A stretch of DNA of 64,000 nucleotides from Ottelia alismoides (taxonomy: Eukaryota; Streptophyta; Magnoliopsida; Alismatales; Hydrocharitaceae), in contig JAZKJV010003364.1 in NCBI GenBank assembly GCA_037367405.1, positions 372,001 to 436,000 on the forward strand, given 5' to 3'. The notes below the pieces were generated by a model. The model saw only the letters and a program-made list of their open reading frames with translations, ran no database searches and was not told where the DNA came from. Shown piece after piece: positions 1-10,440 of this stretch (positions are counted from its first letter, which is position 1; each line of letters opens with the position of its first letter). Made by a program: the position numbers and the translations under genes.

Positions 1-430
1 GGTCTTCCCCCATCCCCTCCTGCAAGGATATTCTTCTAATTCTCGCATATGTGATCTAGAGCACCAGATGGCCTTCTAGTCACATGTCCAAACTATGAGT
101 TTCCATTATTTTATATTCTATTAGTACCTCACAAACCAGTGGCGGACTTAGGAACAGGCCAGAGGAGACAGCAAAACATAACTAAACCTCAGAATATTCA
201 AAATTAAAAAAAACTAATATAGATAACACAAAAATATATAACTTTTACGGAAATAGAACAAAAAATGACACTTCTCGTGTATTCTTATTTTGGAAATAGT
301 TCATAGTAATGTAAATATATATGCACATCTCAAGATAACTTGGCTTAAAAGATGCAATATCCATATTTCATAAAAATCGATAGAAATTTCAAAAATGGGT
401 TTTATATGCAACTTCACAATATGGAAAGAG
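1..430. other. AT-rich sequence, nothing recognised
   Basis: This stretch holds no coding signature I recognise on either strand. It is AT-rich from about 180 to 410, and the short open frame near 395-604 looks like chance. It probably contains the 3' untranslated end of the minus-strand L1 copy that becomes recognisable from about 430-550, but I see no clear poly(T) tract marking that end. Confidence 0.5.
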
Positions 431-1996
431 CATCATTTCAAGCTTCACCCTAAAAAAGGCTCTATACTACCAAGTGAGATAATAAGAGAGAGAGCACAAC
501 CTCGTTCCTGGCCAACCAAAGTGCCCAAATCGTTGCCACACATCTTGTTCTCTTCAACTCGAAATCATTCCAATCCGCCCCAATGGAGCTCCAAAAACCG
601 GTAGTGTCGTCAAAAAAGCACCTCCTGATTCCCTAAACATCTTCACGCTTCCGCAGAACTCAACAAGTGAAAAAAAGGTGATCAGCATTCTCGACGTCCT
701 CTGAACAAGTGGGACAAACAAAATCCATCGTCTGAGTAAGGCGCGTGAATCTCTCCTTGGAAGACCTTCACGTGAGCTGGAACCTTCCACTTCCATATCC
801 GCCTGCAGTCTGTCGCACATTCGCCTGCGTCAAAGACTAGAGGGCCCCTTAGAGCCATATATGCATTCCCTACATAAAATGAACCATAAGGTCATATCCA
901 ACAATCACGATTGTCTGAGGTATCGGCCACCTCCTCAAGCTCCTCCAACATTACCATAAGTTCCTTCCGTCGTTAATCTGAGAGTTCATGTCTGAACTGC
1001 GGAAAGAAAGAGCACCCATCCCAGACTTCCACCACTAAGCAATCTAGAAGCTCCGCCAATGCTTTAAGACGTGGGAAGCTCACATCCAAAGCTCCACCTT
1101 CGTTCCAATCATCCGTCTAAAAATGAAACCCGATTTCATCACCAACAACGAGTCTCAAGAAGGGACGGATCTCATGCGCCACACCGCAAATGCCTCTCCA
1201 GAAGTAAGAAGCTGCATAACCCAACTCCCCGCAACCAAGGAAGGAAAGTCCAACCCCATAGATCTTTTGAATAAAAGTACATACCAGACCCTTGCAACTC
1301 CCAAATACGGGTGACCCACTTGCTCAGTAGGGCCTTATTTATCTCCTCCAAGCTGCGAACCCCGAGGCCCCCATCCTCCTTTGAACACGATACCATCCTC
1401 TAATTTACTAGGGGTAATCCACTAGACCGCTCAGATGAGGACCATAAGAAATGCCTTGTGATGGTCTCCAACCTCTTCTATACCCCCATAATCTAGATCC
1501 CGCCCCGAAGATATCAAGAACATATAGTCCTCTGCAGCTATCGGTGTCACCCTCTACAAAAAGTAGCGTGTCATCCGCCTACTAAAGAATGGGTATAGAA
1601 ATCTCTTCCTTCAAACAAAAACCCTCCAAGATTGCTTGATCAACCATTATCGTTAGGGCATCCGTCGCAATAACTAAAAGAAGAGACGTCAAAGAATAGC
1701 CATGATGAACACCGTGTTGTGGATGACAACCCCTTCAGCTGCCCATTCACAAGAACTGCACAAGAGTTGGTCGTGATGCACCTCTTCATCCAGGAGATCC
1801 ATCAGGAAAGTCACGTCTATGTAAAGAAGCCCAAATGAAGCGCCAATCTACATTGTCATAAGCCTTCGAGAAATCCACCTTCCGTATAACACCCTTTGCC
1901 TTCCTCCTGCGCCAGTCCGACACAATTTCCTAAGCAAGAACCACATTGTCCATGAGTTGTCTGCCTGGTAAAAACACATTTTACGCATGTGAGATG
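430..1996 (-). pseudogene. L1-1 ORF2, RT C-terminal half and zinc-binding region
   Basis: Minus-strand decayed ORF2 fragment. Near 1870-1950 it encodes GRQLMDNVVLAQEIV-like and FSKAYDNVDWRFIW-like segments, which are RT blocks around the first catalytic Asp. The catalytic FADD block survives near 1570-1600 as ADDTLLFVEGD, with the first residue lost and a stop just upstream. Further on are the conserved GGLGVRSLEEINKALLSKW segment (about 1300-1380) and a zf-RVT-like tail (KVFQGEIH-like and LFRG-like remnants at 650-820). Several frameshifts and stops are present, so it cannot encode a working protein. It is the downstream continuation of 8653-10440. Confidence 0.85.
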
Positions 1997-2141
1997 TGCT
2001 GGGAAAAGAAGACGAGTTGTTTATTCCATAAACCCTAGGCTCTCTTATATAGGAGAGTAGCCTATGGGTAAATTACATAAAACGTTCATAAGAAGAAGAA
2101 AAATAAGAAACAGTACAAATAACATAAAATACATCTCTACA
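1997..2141 (-). repeat. Copia-1 3' LTR
   Basis: 145-bp long terminal repeat matching 6813-6957 with about nine substitutions and no gaps. It begins tgctgg and ends ctctaca on the plus strand. A TATA-like cttatata (minus-strand TATATAAG) lies at 2044-2051. The polypurine tract abuts it at 2142. Confidence 0.95.
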
Positions 2142-2153
2142 CTCCCCCTCAAG
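2142..2153 (-). other. Copia-1 polypurine tract
   Basis: Read on the minus strand, TTGAGGGGGAG lies immediately upstream of the 3' LTR. This is the usual primer for plus-strand DNA synthesis in Copia elements. Confidence 0.85.
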
Positions 2154-2177
2154 ATGAAGCATAGATAACGATCATGC

Positions 2178-3600
2178 TCAGCTTGGATGAGCACTTCTGG
2201 AATGGCCCTCTAAGGCCTTGGTGAAAATATCTGCAGTTTGGTCCCCTGAGCTGACATGAGATGTGAAAATAAAGCCCTTCTGGATCATATCTCGTATATA
2301 GTGACTATCAACCTCGATGTGCTTTGTTCGTTCATGAAAAGCTGGATTATTGGCAATAAATATAGCAGCTTGATTGTCACATTCAAGTACCATAGGAAGT
2401 ATGACCTCTATATATAGATATGTAAGAACAGTTTTAACCCACATCATTTCGATACTGACCTGGACCATAGCCCTATATTCAGACTCAGCACTAGATCTGG
2501 CTACAACAGTTTGTTTCTTGCTCCTACATGAGACAAAAGAATCTCCAACGTATACAACAAATCCAGTGGACTTCCTATCCTTTGGACATCCTGCATAATC
2601 TACATATGTGCATGCTGAGATAGTGACCTCCTTGCCTCCCTTAAACAATAGACATGCACCTGGAGATGATTTAAGGTACCTAAGTATCATTTGTATAGCA
2701 TCCATATGTACCTGGCATGGTTGCTCCATGAACTGGCTTACCTGACTAACGGCAAAAGATATATCGGGTCTGGTAATGGTAACATAGAGAAGTTTTCCTA
2801 TGAGTTCTCTTTATCTCCTCCTATCTACCTCATCAGTACCACTGTCATATAGTTTCATGCTTGGATCCATAGGTGTAGTGGCAGGTCGACATCCAAGCAT
2901 TCATGTTTCACTTAGCAAGTCAGTGACATATTTCCTCTGGGTCATCACGAGTCCTTGTTGATTTTTGGCAAACTCCAGTCCCAAGAAATATCTAAGTACT
3001 CCAAGATCCTTGGTGACAAATTCACAACCCAGCATTTCTTTCACCCTCTTGATTCCTTGTATGTCATCTCCTGTAATAAGGATATCATCAACATACACCA
3101 TAATTGCAATCATACCTCTAGATGTCTTCTGTATAAAGAAGGAATGATCTGCATTGGAACGTTTGTACCCATGTTTTTCAAACAAGTCTGAAAGCTTCTG
3201 GAACCAAGCTCTAAGGTTCTGCTTAAGGCTATAGATCGCCTCATGAAGTCTACATACCTGTGAATACTCTCCCTCAACAGCAAAACCAGGTGGTTGTTGC
3301 ATGTAGACTTCCTCCTGAAGATCACTATATCGGAATGTGTTCTTGACATCTAACTGAAACAACGGCCAATCTCGAATAACTGCAACAGAGAGAAGGATCT
3401 GTAAAGTGGAATGACGAGCAACAGGTGAGAATGTGTCAAGATAATCCACCCCATATGTCTGTGTAAACCCTCTTGCAACCAGGCATGCCTCGTATCTGTC
3501 AATGCTACCATTTGCATTTTGCTTAACTGTGAACACCCATTTACAGCTAACTGTAGACACGCCAGGAGGAGTAGGGACAAGACTTCAGGTGCCTCTCGAC
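2178..3600 (-). pseudogene. Copia-1 reverse transcriptase and RNase H
   Basis: C-terminal half of the Copia polyprotein. The RT part (about 3600-2760) contains CKWVFTVK, LDVKNTF and the catalytic YVDD (3084-3095), followed by GLEF and QRKYVTDLLSE. The RNase H part (2729-2178) has AGCPKDRKST, SSAESEYRAM and CDNQAA, and ends in ADIFTKALEG. The first RNase H acidic motif, normally DADYAGC, reads VDYAGC. Breaks include a stop or frameshift near 2740-2890 and a start-region frameshift around 3570. The RT active site itself is intact, but the chain is not continuous with integrase. It lies immediately before the polypurine tract, as expected. Confidence 0.92.
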
Positions 3601-5200
3601 TGAAGAGCAGCCATCTCTTCTTCCATAGCTAAGCGCCATTGACTGTCCTTCAGAGCATCTCGGTAATTCCGTGGAATGTCCACGACAGATAGTGCAACAG
3701 CAAAATTCTTGAATTCACCAGATAAACGATCAAAAGAAACCATAGATGCTATAGGATATGTCACACAGCTACGCTTCGGTTTTCGTAGCGCATTAGGTAA
3801 ATCCAAATCAGTAGCCTCCTCATTTGTCCCCTGTAATGAAGCCTGCTCAGGTAAACCATTAGATCCATCATTAGAAACTATATTCTCAGTACATACCTCA
3901 TGCGATCTAGATGATGAGCGGTGACCATGAGCAGAAGCAGGCTGACGGGTATAGTGGTGTGGCAACGGTGGAACAGGAACTGTAATAGGAAGTGGGGATG
4001 CCGTGGGTGGTGGTGGTGGTGGTAATAGAGATGGTTGTGGTGGAGGTGGTGGCATGTATATAGCTTCATCAGTGTCCGAAGACATCAACCGGTCACCTGT
4101 AGGGGAGAAGTACATAACGGACTCAAAAAAGGTGACATCAGCAGTAACATAATATTTCATGCGCATCGGATCATAACACATGTACCCTTTTTGTGTTCTG
4201 GAGTACCCAACAAAAATACACTTGACAGCTCTAGGAGAAAGCTTGTCAATACCTGAAGACAATTGGTGGACGAAGGCAACCGAGCCAGACACACGAAGAG
4301 TAAGTGAGAACAATTTCTTTTCAGGGAAAGCCAAAGAGAAAGGGATCTTCTCACCTAAGACAGACGATGGCATGTGATTAATGAGATAGCATGCCGATAG
4401 AACAGCATCACCCCAGAAAGAATGAGGAACGCGACTCTGTATGAGAAGCATCCTAGTGACATCCAGCAAAAGACGATGTTTTCTTCCTGCGACTCCATTT
4501 TGTTAGGAAGTATAGGCACAGGATGTTTGGTGAATAATTTCTTGGGTAGAAAAGTAATTGGAGAGAGTATTAGTACAAAATTCCAAGGCATTATCAGTCC
4601 TCACAATTTTCACAGTAGCAGAAAAAAAATTACGTACTTCATTTATGAAATTTTTGATAACATTCCCAACTTCAGATTTATTCTTTAATAAGAAGACCCA
4701 AGACAGACGAGAAAATCATCAACTACGATAAGATAAAACATGTGCCCCTGATGATCAGGGACACGACTGGGACCCCAAATGTCGACATGAAGCAACTCAA
4801 AACCGGAGCTACTACTTTGACTCTGACGACTGGGAAAGATAGACCGATGATGCTTTCCCAACTGACAAGCCTCACATTGAAAGGACGTGTAAGGCAAAAT
4901 CTGAGGCAGAACACGATATAGTTTCTGAAGCGGTAGATGACCAAAGCGCAGGTGCCATATAAATGTTGAGACAGGTCCAGCAAGTAGAGAGGAGATTCCG
5001 GCATATGGAGTCCGAACAAGGCGATAGAGACCACCCTGCTCACGGCCACACCCAGTCACGTTGCCCGTAAGGATGTCCTGAAAAATGAGAGAAGATGGAT
5101 CAAAAATGACTCGACAATGTAAATCCTTCGTAATCTGGCTAACTGACAGTAAATTCATAGAGAAATCAGGCACATGCAACACATTCTTTAGATTCATAGA
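3585..5200 (-). pseudogene. Copia-1 integrase
   Basis: Integrase of the Copia polyprotein in two open pieces. The first (5197-4685) carries the GAG-pre-integrase zinc-binding region with WHLRFGHLP and CEACQLGKHH, then DIWGPS (first catalytic Asp) and VVDDF. The next stretch (4684-4470) has frameshifts but keeps a TDNALEF-like second Asp. The catalytic Glu position reads Gly (codon at 4487-4485, minus) and a stop lies just before it. The last piece (4469-3585) has PHSFWGDAV, CIFVGYSRTQKGY, a proline-rich tract encoded by GGT-type repeats near 4012-4054, then the first RT block. The active site is lost. Confidence 0.9.
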
Positions 5201-5210
5201 GGGTGTCAGG

Positions 5211-6371
5211 CTAATCTCCCCCTAACCAGTAATCGGGGAGTGTGTGTGTGTCCCATCTGCAATAACCACAGTACGTCCTGGAGGAACCTGTCTGTAGGAT
5301 GTAAGTTGACCCCTGTCTCCACACAGGTGATGTGTGGCACCAGAATCCATAATCCACTATAATATCATATCCACTACTGCTAGTGAGTGCATAAGTACTA
5401 CCTGAGGCACTGGAGGAGGCTGAAGCAGCAACATCAGAATGACTCCCGGAGGCCGGCGAGGGTGACACAGGATTAGAGGGAGGTATAATACCCCTCAAGC
5501 GAGCAACAAGGTCATCAAAACATTGATCTAAAGAGGAAGTAGCAGGAGGCTCAATTTGTTCAGCCACACGTGCAGAAGCAGGGAATCCATGCTTGGAGTA
5601 GCATGTATCCTCTGTGTTTCCAGAACGATGGCAGAAAGTATATGGTTGGCGAACACGACCTCCCTTGCCCCTAGGTCCACGACCACGAAACTGAGAAGGA
5701 CCACCACGACCTCGGGATGCCGTCATTGCTGAGGATGTCTGATTGGCAGTAGAAGATGGAACAATAATATGATTGAGTCTGCGGAAAGCTTCCTCCATAG
5801 GAGGAATAGTAGAGTCTGCTAAGATATGGGAACGGACCGCCTCGCACTCTGGATCAAGGGCAGCCTGGAACAGACCAACCATGGTGGCATCCCTATAAGT
5901 CTTCTGCTGCTCAGGGGTAGACGTGAGAGGCATAAACCTATATAGCTTCTCAAACATCCCATGTAGGGATGTATACAAAGAGTGAAGTGGCCGTCCATTC
6001 TGTTTGATGGTGAAAATATCATGTTGAAGTTGTAAAATCTTCGTCTCGTTCTTCGCTTGTGAATAAGTAGCTGCAAGAATATCCCAAATCGCCTTGGTTG
6101 TGGGCTGATGGAGTATATCATTGGCAATCTCTATTGCCAAAGTACCTGAAAGCCACACCTTGGCATATGCATCATCTGCCTCCCATGAGGCATTAACCCC
6201 AGTTTTCTCAGTCGGTTCTTCTTCGGTAAGAATATATTTCTTACCAGTAGACTTCATCATAATCATGAACTGCATAGCCCACAGTTCATAATTTGACCCA
6301 TCCATTTTGACTATAGGCGCAAGACCTCTGAAGGTGCCTGTAGAGGGAATATCGGCCTTGTTCTCTGACAT
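5211..6371 (-). pseudogene. Copia-1 gag and start of protease
   Basis: Open frame beginning MSENKADIPSTG. It encodes a UBN2-type Copia gag: KMDGSNYELWAMQFM at residues 23-37, WLSGTLA, YSQAKNETKILQLQ, and a glycine/arginine-rich stretch before a zinc knuckle. The knuckle is damaged: the first Cys and the His of the C-x2-C-x4-H-x4-C pattern are Tyr and Asn. After about residue 330 the frame departs from protease, and the DSGATHHLCG-type active-site region is read in a shifted frame near 5350-5270. The start is chosen because it opens the long frame 440 bp after the primer site and matches the start of Copia-2 gag at 47091. Confidence 0.9.
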
Positions 6372-6800
6372 GGCGACTTGAGAAGATTAGGGTTGAATAC
6401 TAGACAGGATTGTGTCTACACTGACATAAGGAGATTGGATTGCATGTGTAGACTCATGCAACCAATCTCAACATGAGAGAGGACTGGACGCCGGTAAACA
6501 CACCTATGCAGGGGGCCGCGTGGAAATGCGCGCGCGCACAGGGGTTGACAGAGCAAGCAACACGCGCGCACGAGGGGCGTTAGGGTCGCGCGAGGGGCGT
6601 TAGGGGTGCGAGGGGCGCTCTGGGCGCGAGGGGCGGTACACGGGGCCTGGCGACGGCAGGCGGCGTGCGGTGCCTGGCTGGGCGGCACGCACAGAGCTGT
6701 GATGGGTGGCGCGCAGCACGCGAGGCTGGGCTGTGCGGCGTGAGGGAGAGAGAGGGTGATGGGCAGGGCTAGGGTTTCAGAGCTCTGGTCTAGGATCGCC
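6372..6800 (-). other. Copia-1 GC-rich untranslated leader
   Basis: Non-coding leader between primer site and gag. From 6500 to 6760 it is strikingly GC- and CpG-rich, with repeated gcgaggggcg motifs separated by short spacers. That is unlike the AT-rich surroundings. No open frame with family features is visible. Confidence 0.7.
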
Positions 6801-6812
6801 GCTCTGATACCA
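6801..6812 (-). other. Copia-1 primer-binding site (tRNA-iMet)
   Basis: Minus-strand TGGTATCAGAGC, complementary to the 3' end of plant initiator tRNA-Met, directly abuts the 5' LTR at 6813. This fixes the element's orientation. Confidence 0.95.
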
Positions 6813-6957
6813 TGTTAGAAAAAGAAGACGAGTTGTTTATTCCATAAACCCTAAGCTCTCTTATATAGGAGAGTAGCCTATGGGTAAATTACATAAAGCG
6901 TTTATAAGAAGAAGGAAAATAAGAAAGAGTACAAATAACATAAAATATATCTCTACA
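6813..6957 (-). repeat. Copia-1 5' LTR
   Basis: 145-bp LTR, partner of 1997-2141. The minus-strand TATATAAG box at 6860-6867 is the likely promoter. The plus-strand frame that opens at 6880 in this LTR and runs into RTE-1 is a chance read-through. Confidence 0.95.
6860..6867 (-). promoter_or_regulatory. Copia-1 TATA box
   Basis: TATATAAG on the minus strand within the 5' LTR. The same box appears at the same place in the other short-LTR Copia copies (15093-15100, 46505-46512), which supports a promoter role by conservation within the family. Confidence 0.6.
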
Positions 6958-6960
6958 AGA

Positions 6961-8614
6961 AAGACTAAAGACCTTTCTCAAGTGAGATGCATTAAGGACG
7001 AGGAAGGTCACGTGCTTGTTACTCAGAAGGATATAGAGACTAGATGGGAGCAGTACTTCCATAAACTTTTCATTGGGGAAGGAAATAGAGAGATCACTTT
7101 GGGTGATCTAGCTAGTAGTGAAAGTTACTTGAATCGTGCATGCTATAGACGAATTCAAAGAAAGGAAGTAGAGGAGGCTTTGAAGGTTATGAGACCTGGG
7201 AAAGGTATAGGACCGGATGACATCCCTGTAGAAGTATGGAAAGTTTTAGGTGAGCGTGGTTTGACTTGGCTTACGAATCTATTCAATGTTATTTAGCGAA
7301 GCAAGAAAATGCCTGAAGATTGGAGGAGTATCGTGGTGCCTCTTTATAAGAACAAAGGAGACATTCAAAATTGTTCAAATTACAGAGGTATCAAGCTGAT
7401 GAGTCACACTATGAAAATTTGGGAACGTGTGATAGAAAGAAGGTTGAGGCAAGTTTCCCAAGTAAAAGAAAACCAATTCGGATTCATGCCGGGTCGCTCA
7501 ACTATTGAAGACATCCATTTGCTGAGGAGAACAATGGAGATTTATAGAGCTAAAAGGAAGAATCTCTACATGATCTTTATTGATTTGGAGAAGGCTTATG
7601 ATTCCGTCCCACGAGAGATACTGTGGAGAGTTTTGGAGAAGAGACAAGTACTCGTCCTATACATTAATCTCATAAAGGATATGTATGATAGGGCTTTATC
7701 TTGTGTAAGGACCCCGACGGGGAAGACTGACTATTTCGATATCAATGGTTTACATCAAGGTTCAACTTTGAGTCCATTTCTTTTTACTTTGATTATGGAC
7801 GAGTTGACAAGTCACATTCGAGATGAGTTACCTTGGTGTATATTATTTGCTGATGATATTGTGTTGATTGACGAGACTAGAGATGGAGTAAATGAGAAGC
7901 TTGAGTTTTGGAGACATGCATTGGAGACTAAAGGTTTTAGTATAAGTAGGGCTAAGACGGAATATATGGAATGCACCTTTGATGGAAGCAATGGTGAAGG
8001 AATCGAGGTAAAGATTGGTGACGATAACATTCAGAAGAGAGATTCTTTTAGATAACTGGGATCTATTTTGCAACATGACGGGGAAATTGATGGAGATGTT
8101 ACTAATAGAATAAATGCATGCTGGCTAAAGTGGAGTGGAGCCTCTGTTGTTCTCTGTAATAAGAAAATTCCTTTAAAAATTAAAGGAAAGTTTTACAAAG
8201 CAGCCGTGAGACCTGCTATGCTTTATGGTTCTGAATGTTGGCATGTGAACCATAGACATGTGCAGAGAATGGTTGTAGCAGAAATGAAAATGCTAAGATG
8301 GATGTGTGGACATACACGTAAAGATCGGATTCGGAATGATGCAATCAGAAAGAAAGTTGGTGTAGCTCCGATCGAGGATAAGATGCGAGAAAACCGTTAA
8401 GATGGTTTGGTCATTTGCAAAGAAGGTCAACTGATGCACCGGTTAGGAGATGCGAGTGTTGGGATGTTGAGCCGGCTAAGAGAGGGCGAAGACGGCCCAA
8501 GAAGTGTTGGAAAGAGACTATACGAAGGGATCTTAGTTTTTTGGATTTAAGTCCGAGATTGACCCAAGATAGATCTGAATGGAGGCGAAGAATTCATGTA
8601 GCCGACCCTACTTA
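6961..8614 (+). pseudogene. RTE-1 reverse transcriptase
   Basis: RT and C-terminal region of an RTE LINE. Visible are RPGKGIGPDDIPVEVWK, PEDWRSIVVPLYKNKGD and NYRGIKL, motif A FIDLEKAYDSVPRE, motif B GSTLSPFLFTLIMDEL, and catalytic FADD at about 7845-7860. The C-terminal part carries RYLGSILQ-like, [12 protein letters not shown] and a basic [15 protein letters not shown] tail. It is broken by a TAG near 7294, a stop near 8053 and a one-base loss near 8395, each small. Amino-terminal endonuclease is absent (5' truncation). RTE-2 matches its last 590 bp closely, so the family was active fairly recently. Confidence 0.9.
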
Positions 8615-8646
8615 ATTGTGGGAAAAGGCTTTGTTGTTGTTGTTGT
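6961..8646 (+). mobile_element. RTE-type LINE RTE-1, 5'-truncated
   Basis: Non-LTR retrotransposon of the RTE type, lacking the endonuclease and starting within the region before RT. It ends in the family's 3' signature aaaaggctttg followed by (TTG)n at 8620-8646. A short aaga at 6957-6960 and again at 8647-8650 flanks it. This places its insertion one or two bases from the Copia-1 LTR/target-duplication junction. Three other copies of the same family are in the window (RTE-2, -3, -4), all with the same 3' end. Confidence 0.9.
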
Positions 8647-8652
8647 AAGATG

Positions 8653-10440
8653 ATCTTGTTCGCCACACTCCTCAATCGGTTGGCCAAAAGTATGGCCACA
8701 ATCATGTATATTGCATTAGACAATGTAATCGGTCAGTAATCCTCAATTATGACCGCGACCTCCTTAGGAGCAAAAAAATGAGAGCACGATTGACCCTATC
8801 AAAGTCATAGTTCCCCTTTGCAAATTCCACCACCACTGTTATCACCTCCTCAGCCGCCGAATCCCAGAATTCCTTGAAGAAGATCAGGAAATCGTTCGGC
8901 CCAATGCAACTGTCCGGATTCAACCCAAAAACTGCCTCGTGAAACTCCAAAAACCCAAATGACCTCATCAATGAATCTGTGTCGATGTTAGAAATACAGT
9001 TCACCCCCAATCCCAACCATTGTGATTCGCAATGTAGAAGACGCAGGCTCATGTTTGTAAAATAGACCGTGACTGCCCTTGCAACCTCCCCTTCCCCCTG
9101 AAATTCCTCTCCTCCAACCACCACGAAATGAACCAAGTTCCTCCTATCGTTTGCCACTGCATTGAAGAACCTGGTATTTGCATCTCCCTCCTTCAACCAA
9201 TCCTGTCATGACCTCTGTCTCTACTCATACTCTGTGCTTCCTATCTTCCTCCTCCATGTTCCTCTGGACCATACCACAACTCATGAGCTCATCCTCATCC
9301 AGCTCCCTAACATCCTCCAGCAAGTCCAATTTGACCAACTCAACCTGTGCATGATTCCTCCTCAGCTCTCGCTCAGTGCAAGACTCCCTCTTGAATGCCA
9401 ACAACCTATGTCGCAGCGCCTCCAGCTTCAAAGCAAACCTCACCATAGCCAAACCCTCCACCTCTGCCATGACCTCTGTATCTACTCACACTCCGTGCTT
9501 CCTATCTTCCTCCTCCATGTTCCTCTGGACCACACCACAACTCATGAGCTCATCCTCATCCAGCTCCCTGGTATCCTCCAGCAAGTCCAGTTTGACCAAC
9601 TCAACATGTGCATGATTCCTCCTCAACTCTTGCTCAGTGCAAGACTCCCTCCTGAATGCCAACAACCTATGTCGCAGCGCCTCCAACTTCAAAGCAAACC
9701 TCACCATAGACAAACCCTCCACCTCCAACCCTGACCAAAGTAAAGTCACCATATCTCGAAAGCCCTCCTCCAACATCCACCACCATTCGAATCTGAAATA
9801 AGACGACGACCTCCTTCCGCTGCAAGAGTCAAAACATAAAGGTGCGTGGTCCGATCTTGATCTAGAAAGGGAGGTATCCGTAGCCAAGCTAAACATCTCC
9901 AATGCCTCAACAGATAACAGAAACCAATTAATCCGTGACCGGGACGACAAACTCCTCCATGTATAGATGTAATTTGCCACATCCAAAACCTCCAAGACTA
10001 CCTCATTCACCACTTCTCCAAACAGAGCAGATCCAGGATCCTACGCACCTCTCCCACCCGACCTCTAGCCAAGCCATCTTCGGAAACATGGCTCTAATCT
10101 CCCGCAGTTCAACCCACAATACTTCATTTGTAGATGTCCCTGCAATGACATAAACCGATATAACCACAAAGCAGGACTGATCAGCCTTGCTCCTCAGCAC
10201 CACTGAAATCGAGTGGACAAAGATTGTCTCATCCATAAAGTTGAAGAGACTCTTAGTCCAAGCAAAAACTCCCCCTGAGATTCCATCCGCCAACACCACT
10301 TTGAATTCGTCATAGAGAACCAAAAGGCTGACTGAATCCCAAGAACAAATCTTAGTCTCTTGTAAACATGCTATGTCAATCTTCCAGACACCAACATAGA
10401 TCCAATTGCCATCCGCTTCTTCGGTTAGCCCAGTCCTCAT
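8653..10440 (-). pseudogene. L1-1 ORF2, endonuclease and RT N-terminal half
   Basis: Minus-strand L1 ORF2. From 10440 it shows an endonuclease-like start (DIACLQETKICSW, SGGVFAWTKSLFNF, KADQSCFVV), then LPRSRSDHAPLCFD-like (SDH motif, about 9880-9850). The GDFNV catalytic segment near 10080 is destroyed by mutation. The linker then follows, containing a tandem duplication (9207-9729), WLKEGDANTRFF (about 9196) and the RT fingers DSCIGPNDF, ending at ANRLR (about 8690-8670). It continues at 1996. Frameshifts occur near 10010, 9480 and 8750. The product is not functional. Confidence 0.87.
9207..9729 (-). repeat. 261-bp in-frame tandem duplication in L1-1
   Basis: Two adjacent copies, 9207-9467 and 9468-9729, of a 261-bp (87-codon) segment of ORF2 between endonuclease and RT. 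Both copies encode MVRFALKLEALRHRLLAF, ELRRNHA and DLLEDxRELDEDELMSCG, with scattered substitutions. Because 261 is a multiple of three, the duplication keeps frame. Confidence 0.9.

Larger units (their letters stand above)
1997..6957 (-). mobile_element. Copia LTR retrotransposon Copia-1
   Basis: Complete but inactivated Ty1/copia element on the minus strand, bounded by 145-bp LTRs starting TG and ending CA. In order it has the 5' LTR (6813-6957), a primer site directly adjacent, a GC-rich leader, gag, protease, integrase, RT, RNase H, a polypurine tract and the 3' LTR (1997-2141). The target duplication is agatg: 1992-1996 on one side, and on the other side now found at 8648-8652 because RTE-1 inserted at the junction. 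The LTRs differ at about 9 of 145 positions by eye, so the insertion is not recent. It shares LTR size, gag type and integrase wording with Copia-2 and Copia-3, which suggests one family. Confidence 0.93.

Noticed and set aside
4012..4054. GGT-repeat region considered as a minisatellite
   Set aside because: It encodes the proline-rich spacer of Copia-1 integrase on the minus strand.
6880..7296. Open frame starting in the Copia-1 LTR and running into RTE-1
   Set aside because: The first 25 codons are LTR sequence; the fusion is only a chance read-through of two transposons.
8620..8646. (TTG)n considered as an independent microsatellite
   Set aside because: It is the standard 3' end of the RTE family, seen at all four copies.
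9162..9734. 190-codon plus-strand frame with internal repeat
   Set aside because: It is the antisense shadow of the duplicated L1-1 ORF2 linker.
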